A stretch of 30,518 bases of DNA from JBAZCO01 sp041654915 (GTDB taxonomy: Bacteria > Bacillota > Clostridia > Christensenellales > DTU072): the NCBI GenBank assembly GCA_041654915.1, contig JBAZCO010000008.1, forward strand, positions 1-30,518, given 5' to 3'. Below, piece after piece: positions 14,598 to 22,510 of the stretch. A program made the translations under genes and the position numbers. The notes beneath the pieces are model-generated. The model was given only the letters and a program-made list of their open reading frames with translations. It was not told where the DNA came from and searched no databases. The first letter of the stretch is position 1; each line of letters opens with the position of its first letter.

Positions 14598-15690
14598 TTT
14601 TACTTGCTCCTTCTTGACTGTATAACGCATCTAGCAATGTGAGTGCCAATGCCGCCTCTATCGCTATTGCCGCACGGGGTACAATGCACACATCGTGCCT
14701 GCCTTTTATAACTATTTGGGTGTTTGTTTTTTTTGCAAGGTCTACCGTATCTTGCGGCTTAGATATTGACGGTGTGGGCTTGACTGCCGCACGGAAAAGC
14801 ACGGGCATACCGTTGGTGATGCCGCCCAAAATGCCGCCGTTGTTGTTGGACTTGGTCTTTACATTGCCGTTAGCATCATAATAATATGGGTCGTTTGCCT
14901 CGCTGCCCCGCATACGGGTAATATCAAATCCCGCTCCAAACTCCACACCTTTTATTGCAGGAATACCAAATAATAGCGATGATAAAGCGCTTTCTATACT
15001 GCCATACATCGCATCTCCCCACCCAGCGGGTACGCCAACGGCAACACCCTCTACTATGCCGCCCAAAGAGTCTAAATCGCCTTTTGCGGCGGCAATCGCA
15101 TCCAACATTTTTTCTCCGCTGTTATCGTCAAGCACAGGGAAACGCATACCCTTTAATCTAATCAAGTCATCTGCATTGATATCACGCTCTCGGTAGCTTG
15201 CCCCTTTTATTCCCCCTATTTCTGCAATGTATGCCCCCACTGTTATACCGTGGCGGGATAATATTTGCGCCGCTATCCCCCCTGCAATACATAGCGGAGC
15301 GGTGAGCCGCCCAGAAAACTTGCCGCCGCCCGACATATTAAGCTTGCCGCCATACTTTACAAATGCGGGATAGTCTGCGTGTGAGGGGCGGGGGGTGTTT
15401 TTCAAATTGTCATAGTCTTTAGAGCGCATTTGGGTATTATTTATCCGTGCCTCTATTACCCCTCCCGTTGTAATGCCGCCCTCTATACCGCTTAAAATAA
15501 TAATCTTGTCCGGCTCTCTGCGAGTGGTGGAAAACACTCCGCCACCTGCACGGCGGCGGTCTACAAACTCTTGCAACAATTCGCCGTCAACACTCTCACC
15601 CAAAGGCACGCCGCTTAGCGTCATACCAATAAACTCACCGTGCGACTCTCCATAAACATCAAGCTTTAGTCCGCTATTGGTCAAACGCAT
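14590..15690 (-). CDS. aroC: Chorismate synthase
   Basis: This 366-residue enzyme uses reduced FMN to convert EPSP to chorismate, the last common step. Signatures are YGESHGEFIG with His17 near the N-terminus, DRRRAGGGVFSTTRREPD, a SGGGKFSGRLTAPLCIAGG stretch, and GRHDVCIVPRAAIAIEAALAL near the C-terminus with the second catalytic His. The length is normal. The ATG lies inside the end of aroA (10-nt overlap) behind GGAGGAAAGGTAAA, so translation is probably coupled. No flavin reductase domain is present, so it would rely on an external FMN reductase. Confidence 0.97.
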   Translation of the reverse strand: MRLTNSGLKLDVYGESHGEFIGMTLSGVPLGESVDGELLQEFVDRRRAGGGVFSTTRREPDKIIILSGIEGGITTGGVIEARINNTQMRSKDYDNLKNTPRPSHADYPAFVKYGGKLNMSGGGKFSGRLTAPLCIAGGIAAQILSRHGITVGAYIAEIGGIKGASYRERDINADDLIRLKGMRFPVLDDNSGEKMLDAIAAAKGDLDSLGGIVEGVAVGVPAGWGDAMYGSIESALSSLLFGIPAIKGVEFGAGFDITRMRGSEANDPYYYDANGNVKTKSNNNGGILGGITNGMPVLFRAAVKPTPSISKPQDTVDLAKKTNTQIVIKGRHDVCIVPRAAIAIEAALALTLLDALYSQEGASKNE

Positions 15691-16928
15691 TTTACCTTTC
15701 CTCCAAGCATAGAAAATTTATTGAAGAAGTCAGGATAACTCTTTGTTACCGACTCTGCTCCCTTAATGGTAGTTTCTCCGCTAGCATACGCCGCCGCAAT
15801 TGCCGCCGCCATAACTATACGGTGGTCGTTGTGTCCGTCTATTACCCCGCCCAAAAGCTTGCCCCCTTGTATTTTTAGGCTACCTTCATAACTGTTTTGG
15901 ATACCCATATTGGATAAAAGGTGAATTATTGCCGATATTCTATCACATTCTTTTAGCCTTAGCCTTTCAATATCGTTTAAGGTTGATTTGCCGCTTGCTT
16001 GGCTTAGCATCACCCCTGTAATAGGCACAAGGTCGGGAACGGCATCGGCATACAACTCAATACTTTTGAGCGGTGAGCCAACAACCCGTACCCCCTCTTT
16101 TGATAGTTGCAAGTTTGCTCCTGCCTGCGCTAAAATTTCTATTATCCGCCTATCCTCTTGCACGGAGTGCAGATTCAAACCCCTCACGGTAATATCGCCG
16201 CCCATAGCGCCTGCCGCAAGCCAAAATGCCGCATTAGACCAATCTCCCTCTACAACTATGCGCTCGGGGGAGATGTATTTTTGTCCGCCCTTTACAAAAA
16301 ATCTGCGAGGGGAGTCCTCAATTTTTATCTTAAAGGCTTTTAGCACTTCCAGCGTGATATCAATGTATCCCCTACTGACCGCCTTGCCCTCTATGATTAT
16401 TTCGCTGTCGCCGTCTAAGAGGGGCAGAGCAAACAACAGTCCCGTAATATACTGCGAACTGATATCCCCCCTTATGCGATAAGAGCCTGCTTTGAGTTTG
16501 CCTTGTAGGGTATAGGGCAATTTTTCCCCTTTTATTGTTGCTCCCCCTTGTGTTAGGGATGTTATCAATTCGTTTAGCGGTCTTTCAGCAAGCCGCCCCT
16601 CGCCTGTAAAAACACCTTCCCGCCCAAGCGCTGCCGCAATTGGCAGCATAAAGCGCAAAGTAGAGCCGCTTTCCCCCGTGTCGTACAACCCGTTCCCACT
16701 CTGTACGGCGGGTTTAATACGGTAGCCGTCCTTTGTGCTAGTAACCGTTGCGCCAAGCGCTGTAAGACAACGGGCGGTTGCCTCCAAGTCCTTAGCATCC
16801 GAGCGGCCAACAATATGCGTTTCTCTATCAGAGAGAGCCGCCGCTATCATTATCCTGTGCGCAAAGGATTTGGAAATTATTATATCAATCGTGCCAAAAA
16901 GGGGGGCAGGAGAGATTTTTGCTATCAT
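15681..16928 (-). CDS. aroA: 3-phosphoshikimate 1-carboxyvinyltransferase (EPSP synthase)
   Basis: This 415-residue enzyme transfers enolpyruvyl from PEP to shikimate-3-phosphate. SKSFAHRIMIAAALSD (Lys20, Arg25) is the N-terminal substrate site. TGESGSTLRFMLP (84-96) is the PEP-loop equivalent of GNAGTAMR, with Arg92. ERLRLKECDRISAI and GHNDHRIVMAAAIAA are the C-terminal signatures. The start MIAKIS is chosen because its ATG overlaps the aroB stop as ATGA, with GGAGGA upstream; the 16-residue longer form lacks a site. The loop sequence GESGSTLR differs from the E. coli-type GNAGTAMR and may affect inhibitor sensitivity, which is inference only. Confidence 0.96.
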   Translation of the reverse strand: MIAKISPAPLFGTIDIIISKSFAHRIMIAAALSDRETHIVGRSDAKDLEATARCLTALGATVTSTKDGYRIKPAVQSGNGLYDTGESGSTLRFMLPIAAALGREGVFTGEGRLAERPLNELITSLTQGGATIKGEKLPYTLQGKLKAGSYRIRGDISSQYITGLLFALPLLDGDSEIIIEGKAVSRGYIDITLEVLKAFKIKIEDSPRRFFVKGGQKYISPERIVVEGDWSNAAFWLAAGAMGGDITVRGLNLHSVQEDRRIIEILAQAGANLQLSKEGVRVVGSPLKSIELYADAVPDLVPITGVMLSQASGKSTLNDIERLRLKECDRISAIIHLLSNMGIQNSYEGSLKIQGGKLLGGVIDGHNDHRIVMAAAIAAAYASGETTIKGAESVTKSYPDFFNKFSMLGGKVKCV

Positions 16929-17956
16929 ATAAACAGTTCCTCCAATTCTTTGTGCTTGAAACTCTGCATAAAACAATCGCCGATATTCCTTATCAAAACA
17001 AGGGTGATATTATCCCCTGCACTCTTTTTATCGTTAGCCGCCGCATACGCTAGCTGCGCCGCCGAATAACAATGGGAAAGGGGTAGCCCCTCTCTTTTTA
17101 TCACCTTTATAATCTCATCATAAGCGCTTGCCGCCAAACCGTATTTTAGCGATAATTTTGCTATTATCGCAAGCCCCGCCCCAACTGCGTATCCGTGCGG
17201 CACGCCGTAGTCGGAAAGCTTTTCAATTGCGTGGGCGGGGGTATGCCCAAGATTAAGCAACATTCTCTTGCCGCTTTCTCGCTCATCCGCCTCCACTATA
17301 TCCCGCTTATATTCAATACACAACCTAAGGGTGTCCTCTGTGAGCGCATCCCCTTTTTGCAGCCGCTCCCACAACTTGCCGCCTGCAAGTATGCCGTATT
17401 TAAGCAGCTCCCCCATTCCGTTTTTAATCTCTGTTTTACTCAATGTTTTTAGCGTTTGGGTATCTGCAACCACCAATTTGGGCTGATAAAATGCCCCTGC
17501 AAGGTTTTTGCCTGCTACAAGGTCAATCCCCGTCTTGCCGCCTACAGAGGAATCTATTATACTCAAAAGCGTGGTTGGCACTTGCACATAGCTTATTCCC
17601 CTCAAGTAGGTTGCGGCAACAAAGCCGCCAATATCACCAACAACTCCGCCCCCAAGAGCAACTATGCAGTCCTTTCTTGTCACCTCATTTTGGGCAAGAA
17701 AGTTGAGAATAGCGGCATATGTGTTTATATTTTTGCTCTTTTCTCCTGCGGAAAATGCAAACTTAATCACATTAAACCCCGCCTCCCGCAAGGCAAGAAC
17801 GGCGGCTTGGGAATAGAGAATATCCACATTGCTGTCTGTAATGACGGCAATGGTGTCGCCCTTAATTAACGGGCGGCATAACTCCCCTAATGAGGACAGC
17901 GCCCCGCTCTTTAAAATAACATCATATTCACTTGAGGCTTGCACTTTAATAATCAT
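16925..17956 (-). CDS. aroB: 3-dehydroquinate synthase
   Basis: This 343-residue NAD- and metal-dependent enzyme converts DAHP to 3-dehydroquinate. The NAD/substrate signature GGGVVGDIGGFVAATY spans 102-117, and VPTTLLSIIDSSVGGKTGID spans 126-145. Metal ligands are likely Glu183 (MGELLKYG), His238 or His242 (LNLGHTPAHAIE) and His254 (PHGYAVG). Two normally well-kept spots differ: HTPAH replaces the common HTFGH, and HGYAVG replaces HGEAVA. The histidines themselves are kept, so the enzyme is probably active. The start codon overlaps the tyrA stop as TAATG. Confidence 0.95.
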   Translation of the reverse strand: MIIKVQASSEYDVILKSGALSSLGELCRPLIKGDTIAVITDSNVDILYSQAAVLALREAGFNVIKFAFSAGEKSKNINTYAAILNFLAQNEVTRKDCIVALGGGVVGDIGGFVAATYLRGISYVQVPTTLLSIIDSSVGGKTGIDLVAGKNLAGAFYQPKLVVADTQTLKTLSKTEIKNGMGELLKYGILAGGKLWERLQKGDALTEDTLRLCIEYKRDIVEADERESGKRMLLNLGHTPAHAIEKLSDYGVPHGYAVGAGLAIIAKLSLKYGLAASAYDEIIKVIKREGLPLSHCYSAAQLAYAAANDKKSAGDNITLVLIRNIGDCFMQSFKHKELEELFI

Positions 17957-18816
17957 TATAAGTTCCTCTTTCTCTCCCGAGTTTGTTTTTCAATTGCCTC
18001 TTTTCTTTGGCTGCCCTCTGCAAGCAAGGCAAATAATTTATCGGCATCCCCTTTGTTAAGGGCGTCCTTAAAGTCGTTTAGATTATCAATAAATATCTCC
18101 ATCTCTTTTAGGAGATTATCACGATTTTCCAGCATCAACTCTGTCCACATCCCCGCATTTAGCTTGGCAACTCTGGTTAAATCACGAAAACTTCCTGCGG
18201 AAAACCCGTCGTGTTCCATGGCAGAGGGGCTTTTCACATATGCCGAGGAAACAAGATGCGCAAGCTGTGAGGTATACGCTATCATCTTATCGTGAAAATG
18301 TTCGTCCGTGATTACAGAGTCGGTAAACCCTATGCTATCTAATAGTTTTTTTACCGCCGCCAAGCGTTCAATGTCCGCCGCCACAGGCACGATTAGTATT
18401 GATGCCCGTTCAAAGAGGAGCGGTGTGGAGTGGTTTATCCCCCAAAACTCCCGCCCTGCCATTGGGTGGGTGGCAATAAAATTAATAGTGGGATAGCGCT
18501 CCCTTGCCTGCCGCATAGCCGCCACCACCCCTCGCTTGTTGCCCGCAATATCTAGCACAACCGCTCCCGCTTTTAGTTTGGGAAGAGCCTTTTCCAATTC
18601 CTCTTTAAAAGCATCTGGGGTGAGCGCTATGATAAGTATATCTAAACTGTTGTAATCGGTATTGGTTAGCCGCTCGTGCAAAGCCCCCAAAAGCTCTGCC
18701 TTTAACATGGTATTTGGGTCGGTATCCCAACCAAAAACGGTGTGTTTTGTGTTTTTTATTATCGCTCTGGCAAGGCTAGCACCCATTAACCCAAGCCCGA
18801 CTATCCCAATATTCAT
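17956..18816 (-). CDS. tyrA: Prephenate dehydrogenase
   Basis: This 286-residue enzyme oxidatively decarboxylates prephenate to 4-hydroxyphenylpyruvate. An N-terminal Rossmann loop GLGLMGASLARAI (7-19) binds NAD(P). The active-site motif is THPMAGREFWG (116-126), with catalytic His117. The C-terminal half is helical and ends RKRNL without an ACT domain, so tyrosine feedback through ACT, seen in Bacillus TyrA, is absent. It begins 2 bp after the aroF stop and its stop overlaps the aroB start, so it is translationally linked in the operon. Confidence 0.94.
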   Translation of the reverse strand: MNIGIVGLGLMGASLARAIIKNTKHTVFGWDTDPNTMLKAELLGALHERLTNTDYNSLDILIIALTPDAFKEELEKALPKLKAGAVVLDIAGNKRGVVAAMRQARERYPTINFIATHPMAGREFWGINHSTPLLFERASILIVPVAADIERLAAVKKLLDSIGFTDSVITDEHFHDKMIAYTSQLAHLVSSAYVKSPSAMEHDGFSAGSFRDLTRVAKLNAGMWTELMLENRDNLLKEMEIFIDNLNDFKDALNKGDADKLFALLAEGSQRKEAIEKQTRERKRNL

Positions 18817-18818
18817 TA

Positions 18819-19832
18819 TTAATTCCTCACCTTATTAACTATTGGCAGCATTACATCCATTTTTTCCACCAATTCTTTAAACTGCATAGGTTTGATACAT
18901 TGCGCCCCGTCGCACAAAGCACGCATAGGGTCGTTATGCACTTCTATAATCAAGCCGTCGCTCCCTGCGCCAACTGCCGCTAAAGATAGCGGCGCAACCA
19001 AACGGGACAATCCCGAGGCGTGGCTTGGGTCTACAATAATTGGCAGGTGGGTTATCTCCTTCATTAGCGGAATTGCTGAAAGGTCTAGAGTGTTTCTCGT
19101 ATATTGCTCAAAAGTGCGTATACCCCTTTCGCAAAGAATAATTTGCTCGTTGCCCTCCGCCATAATATACTCGGCACTCATCAACCATTCCTCTATCGTA
19201 TTGGCAAGCCCCCGCTTTAATAATATTGGCTTGTCTGTCCTGCCTAACGCCTTTAACAATTCAAAGTTTTGCATATTGCGAGCGCCCACTTGAATAATAT
19301 CTACATCCTTAAATAAATCAATATGGTTTGCGCTCATTATTTCTGTTACGATAGCCATACCTGTTTCTGTCTTAGCTTTCAAAAGCAGTTCTAGCCCGCT
19401 CTCCCTAAGCCCTTGGAAAGCGTAAGGCGATGTGCGGGGCTTAAACGCTCCTCCTCTAAGAAAATGCGCACCCGCCGCCTTTACATCTTTGGCAATAGTT
19501 ATGATTTGCTCCTCACTTTCAACCGAGCAAGGTCCTGCTATCAGCGTGAAATTATTGCCGCCGATTTTATGTCCGTTAACTTCTAGTATCGTGTCGTGGG
19601 GGTGGAATTTTCGGTTTGCCTTTTTGTACGGCTCTTGTATCCTCTTTACCCCATCTACTATATCTAGCGCACGGATTAAGTCAATATCGACAAGCGAAGT
19701 ATCCCCCACCAACCCTAATATTGTAGAGTTTTCGCCCTCGCTCAAATGGATATTAAGCCCCAAACCTTTTATCCAATTTATAAGGTTATCAAGTTGTTTT
19801 TTTTCGTGATTGTTTTTAATTATTAGTATCAT
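18819..19832 (-). CDS. aroF: DAHP synthase, type I-beta with N-terminal ferredoxin-like domain
   Basis: This 337-residue enzyme condenses PEP and erythrose-4-phosphate in the committed step. Residues about 1-68 form a small regulatory-looking ferredoxin-like domain as in Thermotoga DAHP synthase, rather than the chorismate mutase domain of Bacillus. The TIM-barrel motifs are AGPCSVES with metal ligand Cys102, GGAFKPRTSPYAFQGL (127-142), TEIMS, VGARNMQNFELL, LLKRG and IVDPSHASG. The N-terminal domain suggests direct feedback by an aromatic amino acid, by family analogy. AAAGGAGCTAATA precedes the ATG. It is the first structural gene after the leader-peptide attenuator. Confidence 0.96.
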   Translation of the reverse strand: MILIIKNNHEKKQLDNLINWIKGLGLNIHLSEGENSTILGLVGDTSLVDIDLIRALDIVDGVKRIQEPYKKANRKFHPHDTILEVNGHKIGGNNFTLIAGPCSVESEEQIITIAKDVKAAGAHFLRGGAFKPRTSPYAFQGLRESGLELLLKAKTETGMAIVTEIMSANHIDLFKDVDIIQVGARNMQNFELLKALGRTDKPILLKRGLANTIEEWLMSAEYIMAEGNEQIILCERGIRTFEQYTRNTLDLSAIPLMKEITHLPIIVDPSHASGLSRLVAPLSLAAVGAGSDGLIIEVHNDPMRALCDGAQCIKPMQFKELVEKMDVMLPIVNKVRN

Positions 19833-19905
19833 TATTAGCTCCTTTTACTATATCCCGCAAAATGTCGTTTACTTAGCAACCATTTTTGCTCTTGGTATAA
19901 TTGGT

Positions 19906-19936
19906 ATAAAAAAACCGCCTGTTATGCGGCGGTTTT
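19906..19936 (-). terminator. Attenuator terminator of the aromatic operon
   Basis: On the - strand, AAAACCGCC (19936-19928), an 8-nt loop, GGCGGTTTT (19919-19911), then more T residues. It lies between the leader ORF and aroF, about 75 nt before the aroF start. A competing pairing is possible between TATGCGG just after the leader stop (19974-19968) and CCGCATA (19929-19923), or GCGGT with ACCGC in the 5' arm. Confidence 0.85.
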
Positions 19937-19974
19937 ATAATTAGAATTATCGCTAAACAAAAACTTACCGCATA

Positions 19975-20040
19975 TCACAAATTAGAGCTAAAGTAGCCCT
20001 TAAAAAAGTAATATCCATAAAAGAAGTTTTTATTAGTCAT
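19975..20040 (-). CDS. Phe/Tyr-rich leader peptide of the aromatic operon (21 aa)
   Basis: An ATG at 20040 opens a 21-codon ORF ending TGA at 19977-19975. It begins MTNKNFFYGYYFFKGYF and ends SSNL. Five Phe and four Tyr codons (9 of 21 residues) cluster in the middle and there is no Trp. It lies about 25 nt after the expected transcription start and 38 nt before an intrinsic terminator. This is the layout of ribosome-mediated attenuation. Starvation for charged tRNA-Phe or tRNA-Tyr would stall the ribosome upstream of TATGCGG, freeing it to disrupt the terminator; completed translation to the stop would cover it. The ribosome binding site is weak (GGGA about 13 nt upstream). Translation is inferred from composition and position. 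Confidence 0.82.
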   Translation of the reverse strand: MTNKNFFYGYYFFKGYFSSNL

Positions 20041-20071
20041 TTTGCGCTATAAATTCCCATGCGTTTTTTAC

Positions 20072-20100
20072 ATTATATTGCTTAAAACATCCGTTGTCAA
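20072..20100 (-). promoter_or_regulatory. Promoter of the aromatic operon
   Basis: Consensus TTGACA (20100-20095), 17 bp, TATAAT (20077-20072) on the - strand. The expected start is near 20065, just before the leader ORF. Confidence 0.9.
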
Positions 20101-20184
20101 GGGAAAACAAAAAATAATCGGCAAATTCTTTAAACAATTACAAAATTTAAAATAAATTATCTCTGGTGTTAATTTAAAAAAACA

Positions 20185-20213
20185 TTGCAACCCATATATA
20201 TTTATGGTAAAAT
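20185..20213 (+). promoter_or_regulatory. Promoter of the NfeD-like/flotillin operon
   Basis: TTGCAA (20185-20190), 17 bp, TAAAAT (20208-20213), 33 bp before the start codon and divergent from the aromatic promoter. Confidence 0.65.
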
Positions 20214-20246
20214 AAGAATTAATTAAAGAAAAAGGCAGAATATATT

Positions 20247-20825
20247 ATGGGAGCGTTTTTTACAAGTCTTAGTGTGCTGGAAATCATACTGTTTATATTA
20301 GCGGCGGCATCGTCTATTATTTTGGTTATTCAAATTATACTTATGTTAATAGGTTTTGGCGGAGGCGATGCAGACCTAGACGGCGGCGATATGGACTTTG
20401 ATGATATTGCCGGTGCAGACGGTCTTACGCTGTTTACGATAAAAGGTATAATCGCTTTTTTCTCAATAGGCGGATGGGTAGGACTTGCCGTATCCCGCTC
20501 GGGAGCGCATATTGCATGGGTCTTTGTTTCTGCCTTTCTCACGGGCGGAGCGGCTCTTGTGGGGGTTGCCTTCTTGTTCAAGCTTATGGGCAAGTTGCAG
20601 CAAGACGGCTCAATTAAGCGCACAAACGCTATTGGGCATACGGCAACGGTGTACCTTACAATTCCCCCCAGAGGCAAAGGCACGGGCAAAATAAATGTGC
20701 TTATTCAAGAACGCTACATAGAGGCAGAGGCGGTTACCCTTGGCGACCAACCCATACCAACCGGCTCTATTGTAAATGTAATTGCTATGGAAAACGATGT
20801 ATTAGTCGTAGAAATAAAAAACTAA
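20247..20825 (+). CDS. Short NfeD-like membrane protein
   Basis: This is a 192-residue protein. An N-terminal helix (about residues 10-37) is followed by a striking Gly/Asp-rich segment (GGGDADLDGGDMDFDD, 40-55). Two further helices follow (about 65-85 and 90-113). The last 65 residues form an OB-fold-like domain (IGHTATVYLTIPPRGKGTGKINV ... VIAMENDVLVVEI) typical of NfeD C-termini. It lacks the ClpP-like protease domain of long NfeD proteins and so resembles B. subtilis YuaF, the partner of flotillin FloT. The next gene, 22 bp downstream, is a flotillin, which supports this. It probably works with flotillin in membrane microdomain organisation. Confidence 0.85.
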   Translation: MGAFFTSLSVLEIILFILAAASSIILVIQIILMLIGFGGGDADLDGGDMDFDDIAGADGLTLFTIKGIIAFFSIGGWVGLAVSRSGAHIAWVFVSAFLTGGAALVGVAFLFKLMGKLQQDGSIKRTNAIGHTATVYLTIPPRGKGTGKINVLIQERYIEAEAVTLGDQPIPTGSIVNVIAMENDVLVVEIKN

Positions 20826-20847
20826 AAATAAACGGAGGTAACTTATT

Positions 20848-22230
20848 ATGACACCAGGCGGTATTGCAGCCTTAGTAATTGTAGTCATCGTGCTTTTGTT
20901 TGCGTCGGCGCTCCTCTTGTTCCTCACCCGATACAAGAAATGCCCGTCCGACAAAATAATGGTAATATACGGTAAAATTTCAACAGATAAAGACGGAGCA
21001 TACCGCTCATCTAAATGTATTCACGGCGGTGCGGCGTTTATAGTGCCAGTGATACAAGCTTATTCTTTTTTGGACTTGACACCAATATCCATTAGTGTCG
21101 ACCTCAAAAACACACTTTCCCGCCAGAACATTCGTATAAATGTTCCCTCTAGTTTCACGGTTGGCATATCCACCGAAGTTGGCATAATGCAAAATGCGGC
21201 GGAGCGCCTGCTTGGACTGCGCCAAACCGAAATACAAGAGCTGGCAAAGGATATCATTTTTGGACAGCTAAGATTGGTTGTTGCCACTATGAATATTGAG
21301 GAAATCAATACCGACCGTGACAAGTTCCTAGACCAAATCTCACGAAATGTGGAGGGTGAACTTAAAAAGATAGGGCTTAGATTGATAAATGTGAATGTCA
21401 CCGACATATCCGATGAGTCGGGCTATATTATCGCCCTTGGTAAAGAGGCGGCAGCTAAGGCTATAAACGAGGCAAAAATCTCTGTTGCCGAGGCAGACAA
21501 AATGGGCGCAATCGGTGAGGCGCAAGCAAGCCGTGAACAGCGTGTGCAGGTTGCAATAGAGGACGCATCTGCAATAAAGGGCGTAAACGAATCCAAGGCA
21601 GAAGTTGCCGACTCCGAGGCGCTGCTCCGTGAGAGAGAGGCAGAGGCACAAAAGCGTGCAATCGTAGCCGAAAAGGTGCAATCTGCACTTGCGCTAGAGG
21701 AATCCTATGCCGCCGAGCGTCAAGCCGAAACGGTGAGAGCAACCCTAGAAAAAGCTACCCAAGAGGCGGATGTCATTGTTAAAATGGAAATCGAAAAACG
21801 CAGAAAAGAGCTTGAGGCAGAGGCAGAGGCTGAGCAAACAAGAAGGCGTGCTAGGGGTGAGGCGGATGCGATATTTGCAAAAATGGAGGCAGAGGCCCGT
21901 GGTATAAAGGAAATCTTGATAAATCAAGCCGACGGTATAGCCGACCTTGTAAAAGCCGCAGGCGGCAATCCCACCGATGCAATGCGTCTAATGATAGCAG
22001 ATAAGATTGAAACGCTTGTTGCCACCCAAGTTGAGGCAATTAAGAACATCAAGATAGATAAGGTAACCGTATGGGAGGGCGGCGCTGGTAAAGACGGAAA
22101 GACCTCTACGGCAAACTTCCTATCGGGACTTCTCAAGTCACTTCCCCCCATGTCCGACCTGTTCGGTATGGCGGGGCTTAGTCTTCCCGAAGTGCTAAAG
22201 CCCGCAGAAAAGAGCGAGCCTGCCGAATAG
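20848..22230 (+). CDS. floT: Flotillin-like SPFH-domain protein
   Basis: This is a 460-residue protein. A single N-terminal membrane helix (about residues 5-27) precedes an SPFH/band-7 domain (about 35-205, including VPVIQAYSFLDLTPISISVDLKNTLS and INVNVTDISDESGYI). A long Ala/Glu-rich coiled coil follows (about 210-370), with EAQASREQRVQVAIEDASA and repeated EAEAE/EAEARG units. The end is a Gly/Pro-richer tail (PPMSDLFGMAGLSLPEVLKP). This is the flotillin layout, a scaffold of functional membrane microdomains. GGAGGTAACTTATT precedes the ATG. It is co-transcribed with the NfeD-like gene. The symbol is by analogy to the yuaF-floT pair and not proven orthology. Confidence 0.92.
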   Translation: MTPGGIAALVIVVIVLLFASALLLFLTRYKKCPSDKIMVIYGKISTDKDGAYRSSKCIHGGAAFIVPVIQAYSFLDLTPISISVDLKNTLSRQNIRINVPSSFTVGISTEVGIMQNAAERLLGLRQTEIQELAKDIIFGQLRLVVATMNIEEINTDRDKFLDQISRNVEGELKKIGLRLINVNVTDISDESGYIIALGKEAAAKAINEAKISVAEADKMGAIGEAQASREQRVQVAIEDASAIKGVNESKAEVADSEALLREREAEAQKRAIVAEKVQSALALEESYAAERQAETVRATLEKATQEADVIVKMEIEKRRKELEAEAEAEQTRRRARGEADAIFAKMEAEARGIKEILINQADGIADLVKAAGGNPTDAMRLMIADKIETLVATQVEAIKNIKIDKVTVWEGGAGKDGKTSTANFLSGLLKSLPPMSDLFGMAGLSLPEVLKPAEKSEPAE

Positions 22231-22265
22231 ACAAAGAGAACTAAGGCAAAAAAATAAAAGGTTAT

Positions 22266-22387
22266 TTGGTACACCGCCCAAATTATAAAAGGCTAAAACC
22301 TCGGGAGATTTAGCGGATGCCTGCGACGAGAGGATGCCTGCCTTGATATATTGGCACACCGCCCCAAACTACAAAAGGGCAAAATCC
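22266..22387 (+). repeat. Imperfect direct repeats in the flotillin-aminotransferase gap
   Basis: A unit of about 35 nt starting TTGGTACACCGCCCAAA (22266-22300) recurs as TTGGCACACCGCCCCAAA (22351-22387). Between them GGATGCCTGC occurs twice (22315-22324, 22332-22341). The 280-bp gap contains no ORF. The repeats may be a decayed duplication or a small structured RNA. Confidence 0.5.
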
Positions 22388-22430
22388 CAAAAGCCTTTCG
22401 GCAAAAAATCAAATAGGCTTAACTCACAAA

Positions 22431-22476
22431 AAAAGGGCGGTCTTTAAAGATAGTGATATTTAAACCGCCCTTTTGA
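22431..22476 (+). terminator. Terminator after the flotillin operon
   Basis: AAAAGGGCGG (22431-22440) plus inner TTTAAA pair with TTTAAA and CCGCCCTTTT (22465-22474), with a two-base bulge and a 10-nt loop. The T-tract is short and lies partly within the stem. Confidence 0.7.
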
Positions 22477-22510
22477 CTTGTAATAAACAAAAACGGAGTA
22501 CTTTTATTAT

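Noticed and set aside
15988..16482. 164-codon + strand ORF antisense to aroA
   Set aside because: No start signal and no family resemblance; overlaps conserved aroA coding sequence.
21480..21910. GAGGC-rich repetition in the flotillin gene as a microsatellite
   Set aside because: It is explained by the Ala/Glu coiled-coil repeats of flotillin and is not a simple nucleotide repeat.
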